A stretch of DNA of 64,000 nucleotides from RGIG5612 sp045546255 (GTDB lineage Bacteria > Bacillota > Clostridia > Lachnospirales > Lachnospiraceae). The translations under genes and the position numbers were made by a program. The notes under the pieces were generated by a model. The model had not been told where the DNA came from. It worked only from the letters and a program-made list of their open reading frames with translations, and searched no databases. Location: NCBI GenBank assembly GCA_045546255.1, contig JAZQCK010000015.1, forward strand, positions 74,237 to 138,236, given 5' to 3'. Of this stretch, positions 32,323 through 41,533 are shown piece by piece; the first letter of the stretch is position 1, and each line of letters starts with the position of its first letter.

Positions 32323-33201
32323 ATGCTACTGACGATACTACATTATATCTCCGGACCTATCATTGGGGCGATCATCGGAGCATTCACAAACTACATCGCG
32401 ATCAAAATGCTATTCAGGCCGCTGAAACCGGTGAAGATCGGAAAGTTCACACTCCCGTTTACGCCAGGTGTGATCCCGCGCCATCAAGAGGCTTTAGCCG
32501 ATGCACTTTCCAACACGGTCTATGAAAATTTCTTTACCAACTCGGATATTGAAGGAATCTTTATGACTGATGAGATGACAGACAGTTTTTCTGATGGTAT
32601 TTATCGTCTGCTCGAAGGCATCGACCTGTCATCTGTGGGAGAAGGGCTTAGTGAAGAGTCAAAACTTAAAGTCAAAGAAGCTATTTACAAGAAGATCCAT
32701 GAAATGATCATGAATACGGATATCTCCGGAATCGTATCAAATGAGACAGAAAAGATTATCCGAACCAAGGTTAAGGGCGGTCTGGTTTCAAGTATTATTT
32801 TAAGTGATGAGATCACAGGACGGATTGCTTCCTATGCCGGCAGACAGGTGCAGGATTACATCAGGGAGAACGATGTCGAGATCCTGTATCCGATCCTGGA
32901 AAACCAAAGCGCGGAACTGAAGAAGATGAACCTGGCAGATCTTGCAGCTCAAACCGGTATTGATCGGGAGCTCATCATGGAAACGATTAAAAAGGGCTAT
33001 CGTAGTTTTATGGGAGAGACGAAGCAGAAAATTGCGGAGACATTCCATATCAAAGAATTTATCCGTGAAAAGATCATGGAACTGGACCCGGGAGAGATCG
33101 AGCGTCTGGTAAATAATGCCATTAAACGCGAGATGAATTATCTTGTCTATCTTGGAGCTTTGCTTGGATTTATCATCGGTATCGTGAATATCTTTATTTA
33201 A
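32323..33201 (+). CDS. DUF445 family membrane protein (YheB-like)
   Basis: The 292-residue protein starts with a hydrophobic segment and the family signature GAFTNYIAIKMLFRPLKP, followed by FTPGVIPRHQEALA. A long helical soluble region comes next, and a C-terminal membrane segment (YLVYLGALLGFIIGIVNIF) closes it. Function of the family is unknown; related Bacillus proteins affect spores and membranes. Neither possible start (32293 or 32323) has a clear ribosome binding site; 32323 is preferred because 32293 lies inside the hairpin described above. Confidence 0.82.
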   Translation: MLLTILHYISGPIIGAIIGAFTNYIAIKMLFRPLKPVKIGKFTLPFTPGVIPRHQEALADALSNTVYENFFTNSDIEGIFMTDEMTDSFSDGIYRLLEGIDLSSVGEGLSEESKLKVKEAIYKKIHEMIMNTDISGIVSNETEKIIRTKVKGGLVSSIILSDEITGRIASYAGRQVQDYIRENDVEILYPILENQSAELKKMNLADLAAQTGIDRELIMETIKKGYRSFMGETKQKIAETFHIKEFIREKIMELDPGEIERLVNNAIKREMNYLVYLGALLGFIIGIVNIFI

Positions 33202-33240
33202 TAATTATTTGAGAAAAGCATTTTTAATGACTTGAAATCA

Positions 33241-33269
33241 AAAGCTGGTGTTATAATAACACTAGCTTT
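33241..33269. promoter_or_regulatory. Hairpin with TATAAT at its centre
   Basis: The arms around 33241-33253 and 33257-33269 pair almost fully (AAAGCTGGTGTTA with TAACACTAGCTTT, one G-U). The loop contains TGTTATAAT, an extended -10. It may be a terminator for DUF445 or a promoter-operator of the siroheme gene, or both. Confidence 0.45.
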
Positions 33270-33292
33270 ATTCTTGTTGGAGGGACACAACT

Positions 33293-34012
33293 ATGTTTAC
33301 AAAAGAAGAAACTGCAGCGCTGAAGGGCAGAGGAATGATCATTTCCAAAGACGGAGAGCATTTTGTCGCCAGGATCCTGACAGAAAACGGAACGGTTACT
33401 AGTGAGCAGCTTCGCGCCTTAGCAGACGCTGCAGACAAGTATGCGGAAGGGACAGTTTCCTTTACGAGCAGGCTTTCCGTGGAATTGCCGAAGGTCGAGC
33501 ATAAAGATATTGATGCGTTGGAGAAGTTTTTGAATGAAAATGGGATGGAAATCGGTGGAACGGGGCCTAAAATCCGCCCGATCACCTGCTGCAAAGGAAC
33601 GGTCTGTGTCCATGGTCTGATCGACACACAGGGCTTTGCGAAAGAATTACATGAAAAATATTATAAGGGCTGGCACGATGTGAAACTTCCTGCGAAATTT
33701 AAGATCGCAGTCGGAGGCTGCCCGAACAATTGCGCAAAACCAAGCCTCAATGACTTTGGTATCTCCGGTTGGACGAGAACGGATGAACAAGGAAACAAAG
33801 TCCCGGGGTACAAGATCAGCTTAGGCGGCATTTGGGGAAAGACCCAGAGGATCGGAACTCCGCTCGATGGCGTTTTCTCGAAAGAACAGGTCTTTGAAAT
33901 TTTAGATAAAGTCCTTCATATCTGGATGGAAGAGGCGCAGCCAAAAGAGCGTTTCGGACGCTATCTCGAACGAGTTGGTGTCGAAGCCTTTATCCAAAAA
34001 CTGACAGCTTGA
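33293..34012 (+). CDS. Small siroheme/4Fe-4S nitrite-sulfite reductase-like protein
   Basis: The 239-residue protein has the N-terminal ferrodoxin-like half domain (residues 20-85) and the catalytic 4Fe-4S-siroheme motif: Cys-x5-Cys in CCKGTVC and Cys-x3-Cys in GGCPNNC, within the GCPNNCAKP context. The single-repeat size is like the small assimilatory-type sulfite reductases and Fsr C-terminal domains of anaerobes. Full-length sulfite and nitrite reductases have two such repeats. There is no obvious electron-donating subunit next to it except the FAD oxidoreductase 18 nt downstream. Sulfite, nitrite or a related acceptor may be reduced. GGAGGG lies 9 nt before the ATG. Confidence 0.82.
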   Translation: MFTKEETAALKGRGMIISKDGEHFVARILTENGTVTSEQLRALADAADKYAEGTVSFTSRLSVELPKVEHKDIDALEKFLNENGMEIGGTGPKIRPITCCKGTVCVHGLIDTQGFAKELHEKYYKGWHDVKLPAKFKIAVGGCPNNCAKPSLNDFGISGWTRTDEQGNKVPGYKISLGGIWGKTQRIGTPLDGVFSKEQVFEILDKVLHIWMEEAQPKERFGRYLERVGVEAFIQKLTA

Positions 34013-34030
34013 CAGAAGAAAGGAGTAGCT

Positions 34031-35575
34031 ATGGTTAATCATTATGACGCACGAAAGTTTAATACCGATGTCCTTGTTTGCGGCGGAGGAGTCGCAGGAG
34101 CTGCGGCTGCGATCGTAGCAGCCAGAAGAGGACTGAAAGTATTGCTTCTGGAATATGGAATCTCACTTGGCGGTCTGGCTACCAATAATTATGTTACAGG
34201 AATCGCCGGACAGGTGGAAGGCTTGAGTCTGGAATGGATCAACCGCTGCATCGCAGAAGGATACGGTCAGTGGAGACCGCATCTTCCGCTCTTTGATCCG
34301 GATAAAGCGAAAATATTATTAGAGACGATGATTCATGAAGAGGGCGGACGCATTCTCTATGGAACTCATGTCGTCGACGTTAATATGGAAGATGACGGAA
34401 AGAATATTAAGAGTGTCATTGCCTACAGTAAATCCGGCCGCATGGAGATCTCTGCAAAAGTATATATTGATGCAACCGGTGATGGCGATGTGGCAGCAGC
34501 TGCCGGCGCTCCATTTGAAGAAGGCAGCCCTGAGTTTATGGGACTGAACATGGGAACGACATTGGCATTCCGCTTTACCAATGTAAACTGGGCTGCATTC
34601 CAGAAAGCAAATGGCGAATGGGCAAAGAAACAGATTCAGGAAAAAGGAAAAGTCGATTGCTATGGTCTGTACAATGAGATGCACCAGAAAGCATTCGAAG
34701 CAGGAGATCTGCCGTATTTTGTTTTCCCATCCGCATTGATGTATCCAATCCCGGGATTTCCGGAAGATTCCTTAGATGTTTCCGTCATGACCTGCCATAG
34801 TTTCTACAACCATAATACAGATGTGGAAGACCTTACAAGACAGATTGTAGAACAGCATCAGCAGATTCTGTTCCTGGAAAAATTCTTTAATAAATGGATC
34901 CCGGGCTTTGAAAGAGCAAAAGTCTCCGGAATCGGAAACCTGCATGGCGTCAGGGATTCCCGCCGGATCATCGGTGAGTATGTTTTTAAGGCATCGGATG
35001 TGGCATGTGCAAGGAAGTTTGAAGACGGTATCGTCCGCTTCCCTGAATTCTTTGATACGCATCACCCGACAAGCCCGACGCAGGGATTTAAGAGACATAT
35101 TCATATGAAGGAGCCGGAAGAGCCGACAGTCACAATTCATGATGAACGCTTTGAGGGCTTAGATATGCACCGTTTTGGAACTCCTGCCGGAGTCGAGTGC
35201 AGACCGAATCCGAGAGATTACTGCGAGATTCCGTTCCGTTCACTCGTTCCGCTTGGCGTAGATAACCTTTTGCTCGCGGGCAGATGTGTTTCTGCAGAAT
35301 TTGACTCTTGTGGCGGAGTCCGTGTGATTGCACCTTCTATGGGAACCGGACAGGCCGCAGCGATTGCAGCCGAAATTGCGGTCAAAGAAGGAACACGTAT
35401 CAGAGATATCGACCCGAAACTGATCCGTAAAAAGATGATTGAAGAAGAAGGAGTGGAGCTGGACAAACCGGTGGATGGATACTGGGAAGAACGCATGCAC
35501 AGAGAAGGAACCCTGATCGTTAACTTTACGGATTCTGCGGATATCATCACGCCGCATGGAGTTGTGCCGTTTTAA
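34031..35575 (+). CDS. FAD-dependent oxidoreductase (FAD_oxidored family)
   Basis: The 514-residue protein has the Rossmann FAD motif VLVCGGGVAGAAAAI, then GISLGGLATNN, the YIDATGDGDVA segment and a C-terminal FAD-closing GRCVSAEFDSCGGVRV...MGTGQAAA. There is no Tat or Sec signal. The family covers fumarate reductase-like flavoproteins and HdrA-like halves whose substrates are mostly unknown. It forms an operon with the siroheme protein (18-nt gap) and probably the UroD-fold gene 31 nt downstream. Specific chemistry cannot be given. Confidence 0.85.
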   Translation: MVNHYDARKFNTDVLVCGGGVAGAAAAIVAARRGLKVLLLEYGISLGGLATNNYVTGIAGQVEGLSLEWINRCIAEGYGQWRPHLPLFDPDKAKILLETMIHEEGGRILYGTHVVDVNMEDDGKNIKSVIAYSKSGRMEISAKVYIDATGDGDVAAAAGAPFEEGSPEFMGLNMGTTLAFRFTNVNWAAFQKANGEWAKKQIQEKGKVDCYGLYNEMHQKAFEAGDLPYFVFPSALMYPIPGFPEDSLDVSVMTCHSFYNHNTDVEDLTRQIVEQHQQILFLEKFFNKWIPGFERAKVSGIGNLHGVRDSRRIIGEYVFKASDVACARKFEDGIVRFPEFFDTHHPTSPTQGFKRHIHMKEPEEPTVTIHDERFEGLDMHRFGTPAGVECRPNPRDYCEIPFRSLVPLGVDNLLLAGRCVSAEFDSCGGVRVIAPSMGTGQAAAIAAEIAVKEGTRIRDIDPKLIRKKMIEEEGVELDKPVDGYWEERMHREGTLIVNFTDSADIITPHGVVPF

Positions 35576-35606
35576 AGCATAACAATCATTGCTGGAGACA
35601 CTTTAT

Positions 35607-36611
35607 ATGACGGAAAAAGAAAACTATCTGAAAGTACTAAAGGGAGAAGTTCCCGAATGGATCCCGATTGACACCTATACGTTTTATCCGCCCTGGTTTA
35701 CTCCAGGAGTCATCTGCATCCGTCCGTATATTTTTAATGTCGGACGAATGGGAGGAACCGACTTTTTCGGAGTTAAGTTTATTACAACGGAAAGTACCGG
35801 CGGGCAGGGTATGCCAGACCACAGCAATGTCCTGCTTAAAGATATCAAAGACTGGCCGAAGGTGATCAAACTGCCGGATATCAATGAGTTCGATTTTGAT
35901 GCCATGGCCAAAAAGGATCTGGAGCGGATCGACCGGTCACAGACTGCCGTTGAACTTGGAACCCATGTTGGCTATTTTCAGCTGCTCATGGAGTTTATGG
36001 GAATGACAGAAGGCCTGATTGCCATGCATGAAGAGCCCGAAGAAGTCTATAACCTGATGGAATATTTGGCAGACTGGCTGGACGAATTCTTTAAACGGAG
36101 CATTGACGCGTATAAGCCGGATGTTTACGCCATCACCGATGATATTGCTTCCTCTCAGAATACCTTCATGTCAAAAGAAGTTTATCGCAAACTCTTTAAA
36201 CCGTTTCACATTCGTATGTGTGAACATGCAAACAAGCTTGGTATTCCGATCGACATGCATTGCTGCGGACATTGCGAAGATTTCATTGAAGAGTGGTTCG
36301 ATTTTCATGTCATCATGTGGAACTGCTGTCAGTGGATGAACGATCTGGTAGGAATCAAGAAGAAGTATGGCAACAGTTTAATCCTGAACCGCTGCAACAG
36401 TTTAGATGATCCGCAGAACTTCTCTGATGCGAAGGAAGAAGACGTCCGTGCCTGCATGCGGATGTATATGGATACCTTTGCTCCGGGAGGTGGATACATT
36501 TTTGGGGCATATGTATTTGGTCCTTCCAGCGACGAGACCATTGCAAGGCGCAATATGTGGATCATAGATGAGTATAATAAATATGGACGCAGCTGGTATC
36601 AGAGGCATTAA
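35607..36611 (+). CDS. UroD-fold methyltransferase-like protein with zinc motif
   Basis: The 334-residue protein is in the UroD/MtaA superfamily. It starts ENYLKVLKGEVPEWIPI, as these proteins do, and has the motif DMHCCGHCEDF plus CC residues about 25 residues later, consistent with His-x-Cys zinc binding as in methylcobamide:thiol methyltransferases. This differs from the first UroD-fold protein (14880), which has lost the Cys. No corrinoid protein is near. ATG 35607 is chosen because GGAG lies 9 nt upstream. It ends just before the convergent AraC gene. A role in methyl transfer from a methoxy or methylamine-like substrate is possible. Confidence 0.78.
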   Translation: MTEKENYLKVLKGEVPEWIPIDTYTFYPPWFTPGVICIRPYIFNVGRMGGTDFFGVKFITTESTGGQGMPDHSNVLLKDIKDWPKVIKLPDINEFDFDAMAKKDLERIDRSQTAVELGTHVGYFQLLMEFMGMTEGLIAMHEEPEEVYNLMEYLADWLDEFFKRSIDAYKPDVYAITDDIASSQNTFMSKEVYRKLFKPFHIRMCEHANKLGIPIDMHCCGHCEDFIEEWFDFHVIMWNCCQWMNDLVGIKKKYGNSLILNRCNSLDDPQNFSDAKEEDVRACMRMYMDTFAPGGGYIFGAYVFGPSSDETIARRNMWIIDEYNKYGRSWYQRH

Positions 36612-36644
36612 CCAATCACAAAACCATTACTTGTGGTGTTCAGA

Positions 36645-37769
36645 TTATTTTTTACGGTATCTCTGTGGGGAGATGCCGTATTTTTTCTTAAATGCCCGAG
36701 ATAAATAACTCGGGGCAGAAAAACCGACAAATTCGGTGATGTCGCTGATACTCATCGAAGTGTTATCTAATAGTTCTTTTGTTTTTTCTAAACGAATATC
36801 GTGAATGATATCGACATAATTCTTCCCGGTAAATTCTTTGAAACAACGGCTGATATGCGCCGTGCTATAGTGGAAAGTGTCAGACAGTTCCTTTAAAGAT
36901 ACCGTCTGATAATGATTATGCATATAAAGCAGCATCTGCGGGAATTCTTGAACAGATCTGCGGGATTCGCTGAAGTAGTAGTATATTTTAGAGTTGTTGC
37001 GCAACAGATGACAAAACATCATATTCATTCCGGAAACAGCGGCGCGATCAGAAAATTCATCATATATATACGTCTCATACATAATGGACTTGATAATCTT
37101 TTTTATATAATCGTTTCCGTTTATATCGAATAGCAAATAATTCGGCTCGTTATATTCACGGAAAATGGTTGAGAAAAAGCCAGACAGCAGTGGAGTCGTA
37201 GATAAAATATCAAAAAAGGTATCATCGAAGAACTGCTTTTTCATGAGGAGCCTTATTGCGCGGCAATTCCTGTCCGTTGCAATCAACTGGTGTTTAGATC
37301 CGGGCGTTATAATGATCAGATTGTTCTCCTCTATGGTCCGTGTGGTATCTTCAAAATAAAGTTCACAGCGGCCATTCATGATGCAATCAATTTCAAAATA
37401 TCCATGTTCATGTGGAGGTTCATAAAGAAACGGAGCAATTGCATATGCCCAAAGATTGGCATCACTGAAGGTGTGAAAATCATTTAACTCATAAGAACTT
37501 TCCTGTATCGGCATTCCGGTTATCGCGATAGGAAGGTCATATAGCAGATTAAAAAAAGCATCATCTTCCATTTCAAGAAAATGCATTGAGTCACGAAATG
37601 GAGTGGATTCGCCGGCCCGTTGCGGGTGAGAAGCAAGCGCAAATGCGTCGACAAATTTGAGCGAGGCCCATCTTGACTTATCCGTCTTATAGATTTCCTC
37701 CAGTATATCCACGATTTCATTTAGCGTGGATCTGGCAGTTTGATTTGTAAGAAACTTATCTGTTTTCAT
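36645..37769 (-). CDS. AraC family transcriptional regulator
   Basis: The 374-residue protein has an N-terminal domain, a cupin-like sensor part (HEHGYFEIDCIMNGRCELYF, residues about 140-200) and a C-terminal double helix-turn-helix of AraC type. The latter reads VSLKELSDTFHYSTAHISRCFKE...DIIHDIRLEKTKELLDNTSMSISDITEFVGFSAPSYLSRAFKKKYG in parts, with each recognition helix clear. It faces the cupin-aldehyde dehydrogenase operon across 179 bp, so it most probably activates that operon in response to its substrate. It is convergent with the UroD-fold gene. No strong ribosome binding site precedes its ATG. Confidence 0.92.
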   Translation of the reverse strand: MKTDKFLTNQTARSTLNEIVDILEEIYKTDKSRWASLKFVDAFALASHPQRAGESTPFRDSMHFLEMEDDAFFNLLYDLPIAITGMPIQESSYELNDFHTFSDANLWAYAIAPFLYEPPHEHGYFEIDCIMNGRCELYFEDTTRTIEENNLIIITPGSKHQLIATDRNCRAIRLLMKKQFFDDTFFDILSTTPLLSGFFSTIFREYNEPNYLLFDINGNDYIKKIIKSIMYETYIYDEFSDRAAVSGMNMMFCHLLRNNSKIYYYFSESRRSVQEFPQMLLYMHNHYQTVSLKELSDTFHYSTAHISRCFKEFTGKNYVDIIHDIRLEKTKELLDNTSMSISDITEFVGFSAPSYLSRAFKKKYGISPQRYRKK

Positions 37770-37948
37770 AGCTTACTATTCTGATAGTTGAAAGTATTTC
37801 TTCAAAAACCACGTGCTTTATCTAAATATAACATGATTTTAATATCAAAAAAAGTCAAATTCTTATCATTTGAGTTTGTATTAAATATCCCTGCATCTCC
37901 GTAGAATCAAGATGAACCAATTTGTTAAACAAAAAAGGAGGAGATGTT

Positions 37949-39016
37949 ATGGCTAAAAAATGTTCGTACTTGAAAAAGTATTTTGAATTAAGAGAAGGCC
38001 CGGCTGGTTTATATCCAGAGCCGCTTCTTTGGAAAGAAGGACCGGAGATGGAGGGGTTTGCAGGCAACTTCTTCTACACCTTTGTCACAAAACCAACGCA
38101 GTTCCATCCGGTGGAAGGGGCTGTCATTCATCCGTATAACGAAGTATTAGTTTTCGCTTCTCTTGATTTGGATGATATTTTACAGCTTCATGGTGAACTC
38201 ACGATTGAACTGGGAGAAGAAAGAGAAGTCTATACGATCACAGAGCCTTCCTTTGTTTGCATTCCGGCAGGTCTTCAACATGGTCCGGTCAAAGTGAATC
38301 ATGTAGAGCGTCCGTTCGTACATTTTGCAATGGGCATCGAAGGAGACGGAAGTTATAAAGAACAGAAGATTCCGGCAGCCGAATTGAAAGATCCGGTCCC
38401 GGGAGAAAAATATGCGCACCTGATCAAACCGCTGAGAACCAATATGGATAATATCATCAATGACCCTGATATGAATCCGGAGAAACTGATGGCTGATCTG
38501 GAAGAGCAGGGGATTTCTCTTGGAAGCGGAATGGGTTATGAAGCTTTGATGGATAACAAGGGCGTTTTAAGAAGTGCTTTTGTTCAGATGGGTCCTGGAA
38601 ATGCAGACCAGATGGTATGGATTTTTGGAAATGACATGGAAGACTTTAACCTCAACTTCTCCTGGGGATTCTACAATAGCCCGGGTAAATGGCACCGTCA
38701 TGGTGAAGTCCATGTTCATCCGGAAGAAGAAATCCTTATCTTCGTTGGATTGGACCCGGAAAAGCCGATGGATTTAGGTGCAGAGGTGGAACTTGGCATG
38801 GGCTGGGATGATGAGCGAATCGTTATTAGTAAAAAACCAGGTCTTTACATTTGTCCGAAAGGCCTTCCGCATCTTCCGGAAATCACCCGCTGGGTCGACA
38901 GACCATTCGGATTTATTGTATGTAACATTGATTCCGGCCATTCGTCACCATGGATAGAAGTAGATGAAGACGGATCCATCTTAGATTCAGAAAGAGAAAA
39001 AGAATTTGAATTCTAG
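37949..39016 (+). CDS. Double-cupin-like protein
   Basis: The 355-residue protein contains two related halves (residues about 35-145 and 205-335), each with a cupin-like beta-barrel pattern. These are HPYNEVLVFASLDLDD...CIPAGLQHGPV in the first and WHRHGEVHVHPEEEILIFVGLDPE...CPKGLPHLPE in the second. Several His and Glu suggest metal sites. No exact family was recognised. A strong AAGGAGG is 8 nt before the ATG, and this is the first gene of the AraC-linked operon. It may be an isomerase, lyase or binding protein for the substrate that the next enzymes oxidise. Confidence 0.75.
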   Translation: MAKKCSYLKKYFELREGPAGLYPEPLLWKEGPEMEGFAGNFFYTFVTKPTQFHPVEGAVIHPYNEVLVFASLDLDDILQLHGELTIELGEEREVYTITEPSFVCIPAGLQHGPVKVNHVERPFVHFAMGIEGDGSYKEQKIPAAELKDPVPGEKYAHLIKPLRTNMDNIINDPDMNPEKLMADLEEQGISLGSGMGYEALMDNKGVLRSAFVQMGPGNADQMVWIFGNDMEDFNLNFSWGFYNSPGKWHRHGEVHVHPEEEILIFVGLDPEKPMDLGAEVELGMGWDDERIVISKKPGLYICPKGLPHLPEITRWVDRPFGFIVCNIDSGHSSPWIEVDEDGSILDSEREKEFEF

Positions 39017-40082
39017 ACCTTACGGTACAACAGAAATATCAGTTCTCGGAATCGGTCTTTGCGGGCTTAGAACTCTGACAGGAAAGTACGATCGGGTAAA
39101 GGCCTTAAACGCACTTGAGTTGGCACTCAGTAAAGGCATTAACTATGTGGATCTTGGATTTGTATCGATGTGTCCGGATAAAGAACTGCTGAAAGAGTAT
39201 GGTAGATTGTTATGCCGCACAGATGTTTCCGTCGCGGTAAAAGCAAATGTTCTTCGCCTTACTGACGGGAATGAACTGGAAAAGGTTTTTCAGGATTCGC
39301 TGGATACATATGGCATGGATAATCCCGTTTTTTTGCAGCTCTATGGAGTGAACAGGACGTCGTGGAATCGTATTAACAACAATGGAGTACTTCAAAAAGC
39401 AATCGAACTGAAGACAAAGCAGCGGGTAAAAGCACTCACTCTTCATTACACCGATGACCGCTTTTATCTGAAACCGGTTTTAGAAGAACAGATCTTCGAT
39501 GGGCTGTCTATTGAAATGAGTGCAATTGAACTTCCAAGGAATTCCGGAAGTCTCACGATCGCGAAAAAAAACGGCGTGCAGTCTGTGATCACAGGAGCGC
39601 TGAAAAATGGAAGGATCCTTACCAAACTATCATTGAAAGATGCGATCTGTGCAGAATTATTTTCGCCGGGAGTTGCCTGTCTTCTTCTGGAAATGCTTTC
39701 TGAGGAGGAAGTGACAGCTGCAGTAAAGGTAGTCGAAGAGGCTTGCGAGACAAAAGACTATGTTGCTGCACAATTAGCAGCGAAAAAAGCAAGGGATGCT
39801 TTCTATGAAGAGCGAGGAATGCAGTGTGAAGTCTGCAGAAGTTGTATGCCATGTCCTTATGGCTTTAATGCTCCAAGGATCGCGGAGTTGATGAACGAGA
39901 CCATGATGTTTGGAGACAGCATTCTTTCAGCGACTCAGTATGAAATCGAAAACCTGGGAAGTCGCAGCTGTCAAGGATGCGGAAAATGTCAGAAAAAATG
40001 TCCAAGAGAATTTCCAATCGGACAGATTGCTACGGATGCAGCGGCATTATTTGAAATAGAACTACAGGAGGTGAAGGAATGA
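39006..40082 (+). CDS. Aldo/keto reductase-like protein with C-terminal ferredoxin
   Basis: The 358-residue protein has an aldo/keto reductase barrel (residues 1-260; MNSRPYGTTEISVLGIGLCG start, GINYVDLG) fused to a 4Fe-4S region with CEVCRSCMPCPYG and CQGCGKCQKKCP. Such fusions are common in anaerobes and often act on carbonyl groups with ferredoxin-linked redox chemistry. Residue LYGVN stands where many AKRs have the LHxP strand. The TTG start lies within the end of the cupin gene (11-nt overlap), and the stop overlaps the aldehyde dehydrogenase start by ATGA, so the three genes are coupled. Confidence 0.8.
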   Translation: MNSRPYGTTEISVLGIGLCGLRTLTGKYDRVKALNALELALSKGINYVDLGFVSMCPDKELLKEYGRLLCRTDVSVAVKANVLRLTDGNELEKVFQDSLDTYGMDNPVFLQLYGVNRTSWNRINNNGVLQKAIELKTKQRVKALTLHYTDDRFYLKPVLEEQIFDGLSIEMSAIELPRNSGSLTIAKKNGVQSVITGALKNGRILTKLSLKDAICAELFSPGVACLLLEMLSEEEVTAAVKVVEEACETKDYVAAQLAAKKARDAFYEERGMQCEVCRSCMPCPYGFNAPRIAELMNETMMFGDSILSATQYEIENLGSRSCQGCGKCQKKCPREFPIGQIATDAAALFEIELQEVKE

Positions 40083-41518
40083 AGGAATACAAATTATTCC
40101 TTGCCGGAGAATGGGTCGATACAAAAAGCGGGGAGATAAAAGAAGATAGAAATCCGGCGGATGGTTCCATTTTTGCAAGAGTGCATTTTGCAGGCCCTGA
40201 TGAAATTGAGCATGCGCTATGTGCTGCGGTGAAGGCTCAAAAAGAGTGGGAGTCAAAGCTGGCGGAGGAGCGAGAACGGGTGCTTTTAAAGGCAGCGGAT
40301 TATATTGAGAAGAACATGGAAGAGTTTGCGATAAGACTGATTGAGGAAAGCGGCTCTGCGTTCATGAAAACGATGGGAGAACTTTCTGAGTGTGCTAATA
40401 TATTCCGTGCTGCAGCCGGTGAATGCAGAAGAGTCGATGGGCACTTGTATCCTCCGGATATCTCGGGCCAGGTTTCCGCCTGCATCCTTCAGCCGCTGGG
40501 AACGATTCTTGCGATTGCTCCATTCAATTATCCGGTGCTTCTGGCTTTGAATAAAGTTGCATTTGCGCTGGCTGCAGGAAATGCGGTCCTTTTAAAACCA
40601 TCGAGTGACACGCCCGTGACAGGACTCATTATAGCGGAATGTCTTGAGGCTGCAGGTCTTCCCAAGGGACTTTTCAGTGTTATTCCATGTTCCGGAAAGA
40701 TGGCAGAAGAATTGATCGCCGATGACAGAATCAAGATGGTTGCATTTACCGGATCGACTGAAGTCGGAAAACAGATTGCCGTTACTGCAGCGCAGAACCT
40801 GACACGCTTTGCTTTGGAGATGGGCGGCAAGAACCCAATCATTGTTTGCAAAGACTTTGATCTTGATAAGGCGGTCGATATCTGTGCGTTTAGTGGATTA
40901 TTCCACCAGGGACAGATTTGTATGGCCGGCAGCAGGATCATAGCAGAAGCAGCAATCTATGATGCCTTCTGCGAGAAACTGGCAAGTAAAGCCAGCTGCG
41001 TAAAGAGCGGCGATCCTCATGATCCAACTACGATCATCGGTCCGCTGATCCATGAGGAAAAATGCGTTGTTATCGACGAACTGATCAGGGATGCAGTTGA
41101 AAGGGGTGCAAAGGTTTTAACTGGGGGAACACATGAAGGACCCTATTATGCACCGTCGGTTGTGGCGGATGTCACTCCGGAAATGCGTATTTTTTATGAA
41201 GAGTGCTTTGGACCGGTCATCAGTGTGGTGAAAGCGGCAGATGAAAATGAAGCATTGCAGCTATGTAATGACAACCACTATGGACTGTCCGCAGCACTTT
41301 TGACAAACGATATCTCACGAGCTCTTGAAATCGCACCGAAGATCGAAGCAGGAATGATTCATATTAATGATTCAACGGTTATGGGCTCGAGAAGAGCACC
41401 GTTTGGAGGCGTGAAGAGCAGCGGTACGGGACGTGAAGACAGCACATTCTCTATCGATGAATTTTCAGAAAAGAAGTGGATTTCCGTGCAGTTTGGGGAC
41501 CGCGGTTATCCGGTATAG
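40079..41518 (+). CDS. NAD(P)-dependent aldehyde dehydrogenase
   Basis: The 479-residue enzyme oxidises an aldehyde to the acid. It shows the family features: PFNYP near residue 150, KPSSDTP cofactor contact, FTGSTEVGKQI, the general base Glu in LEMGGKNP, the catalytic Cys in GQICMAGSR and EECFGPV. By eye it is nearest to the vanillin/benzaldehyde dehydrogenase type, but substrate range is not readable. It overlaps the AKR gene by 4 nt and precedes an MFS carrier by 15 nt. The operon therefore looks like uptake and oxidation of one compound. Confidence 0.9.
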   Translation: MKEYKLFLAGEWVDTKSGEIKEDRNPADGSIFARVHFAGPDEIEHALCAAVKAQKEWESKLAEERERVLLKAADYIEKNMEEFAIRLIEESGSAFMKTMGELSECANIFRAAAGECRRVDGHLYPPDISGQVSACILQPLGTILAIAPFNYPVLLALNKVAFALAAGNAVLLKPSSDTPVTGLIIAECLEAAGLPKGLFSVIPCSGKMAEELIADDRIKMVAFTGSTEVGKQIAVTAAQNLTRFALEMGGKNPIIVCKDFDLDKAVDICAFSGLFHQGQICMAGSRIIAEAAIYDAFCEKLASKASCVKSGDPHDPTTIIGPLIHEEKCVVIDELIRDAVERGAKVLTGGTHEGPYYAPSVVADVTPEMRIFYEECFGPVISVVKAADENEALQLCNDNHYGLSAALLTNDISRALEIAPKIEAGMIHINDSTVMGSRRAPFGGVKSSGTGREDSTFSIDEFSEKKWISVQFGDRGYPV

Positions 41519-41533
41519 GAGAGGAGAAAGAGT

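Noticed and set aside
37949..39016. Double cupin as a germin-like oxalate decarboxylase
   Set aside because: The cupin metal motif spacing of bicupin oxalate decarboxylases was not seen, so only a generic call is given.
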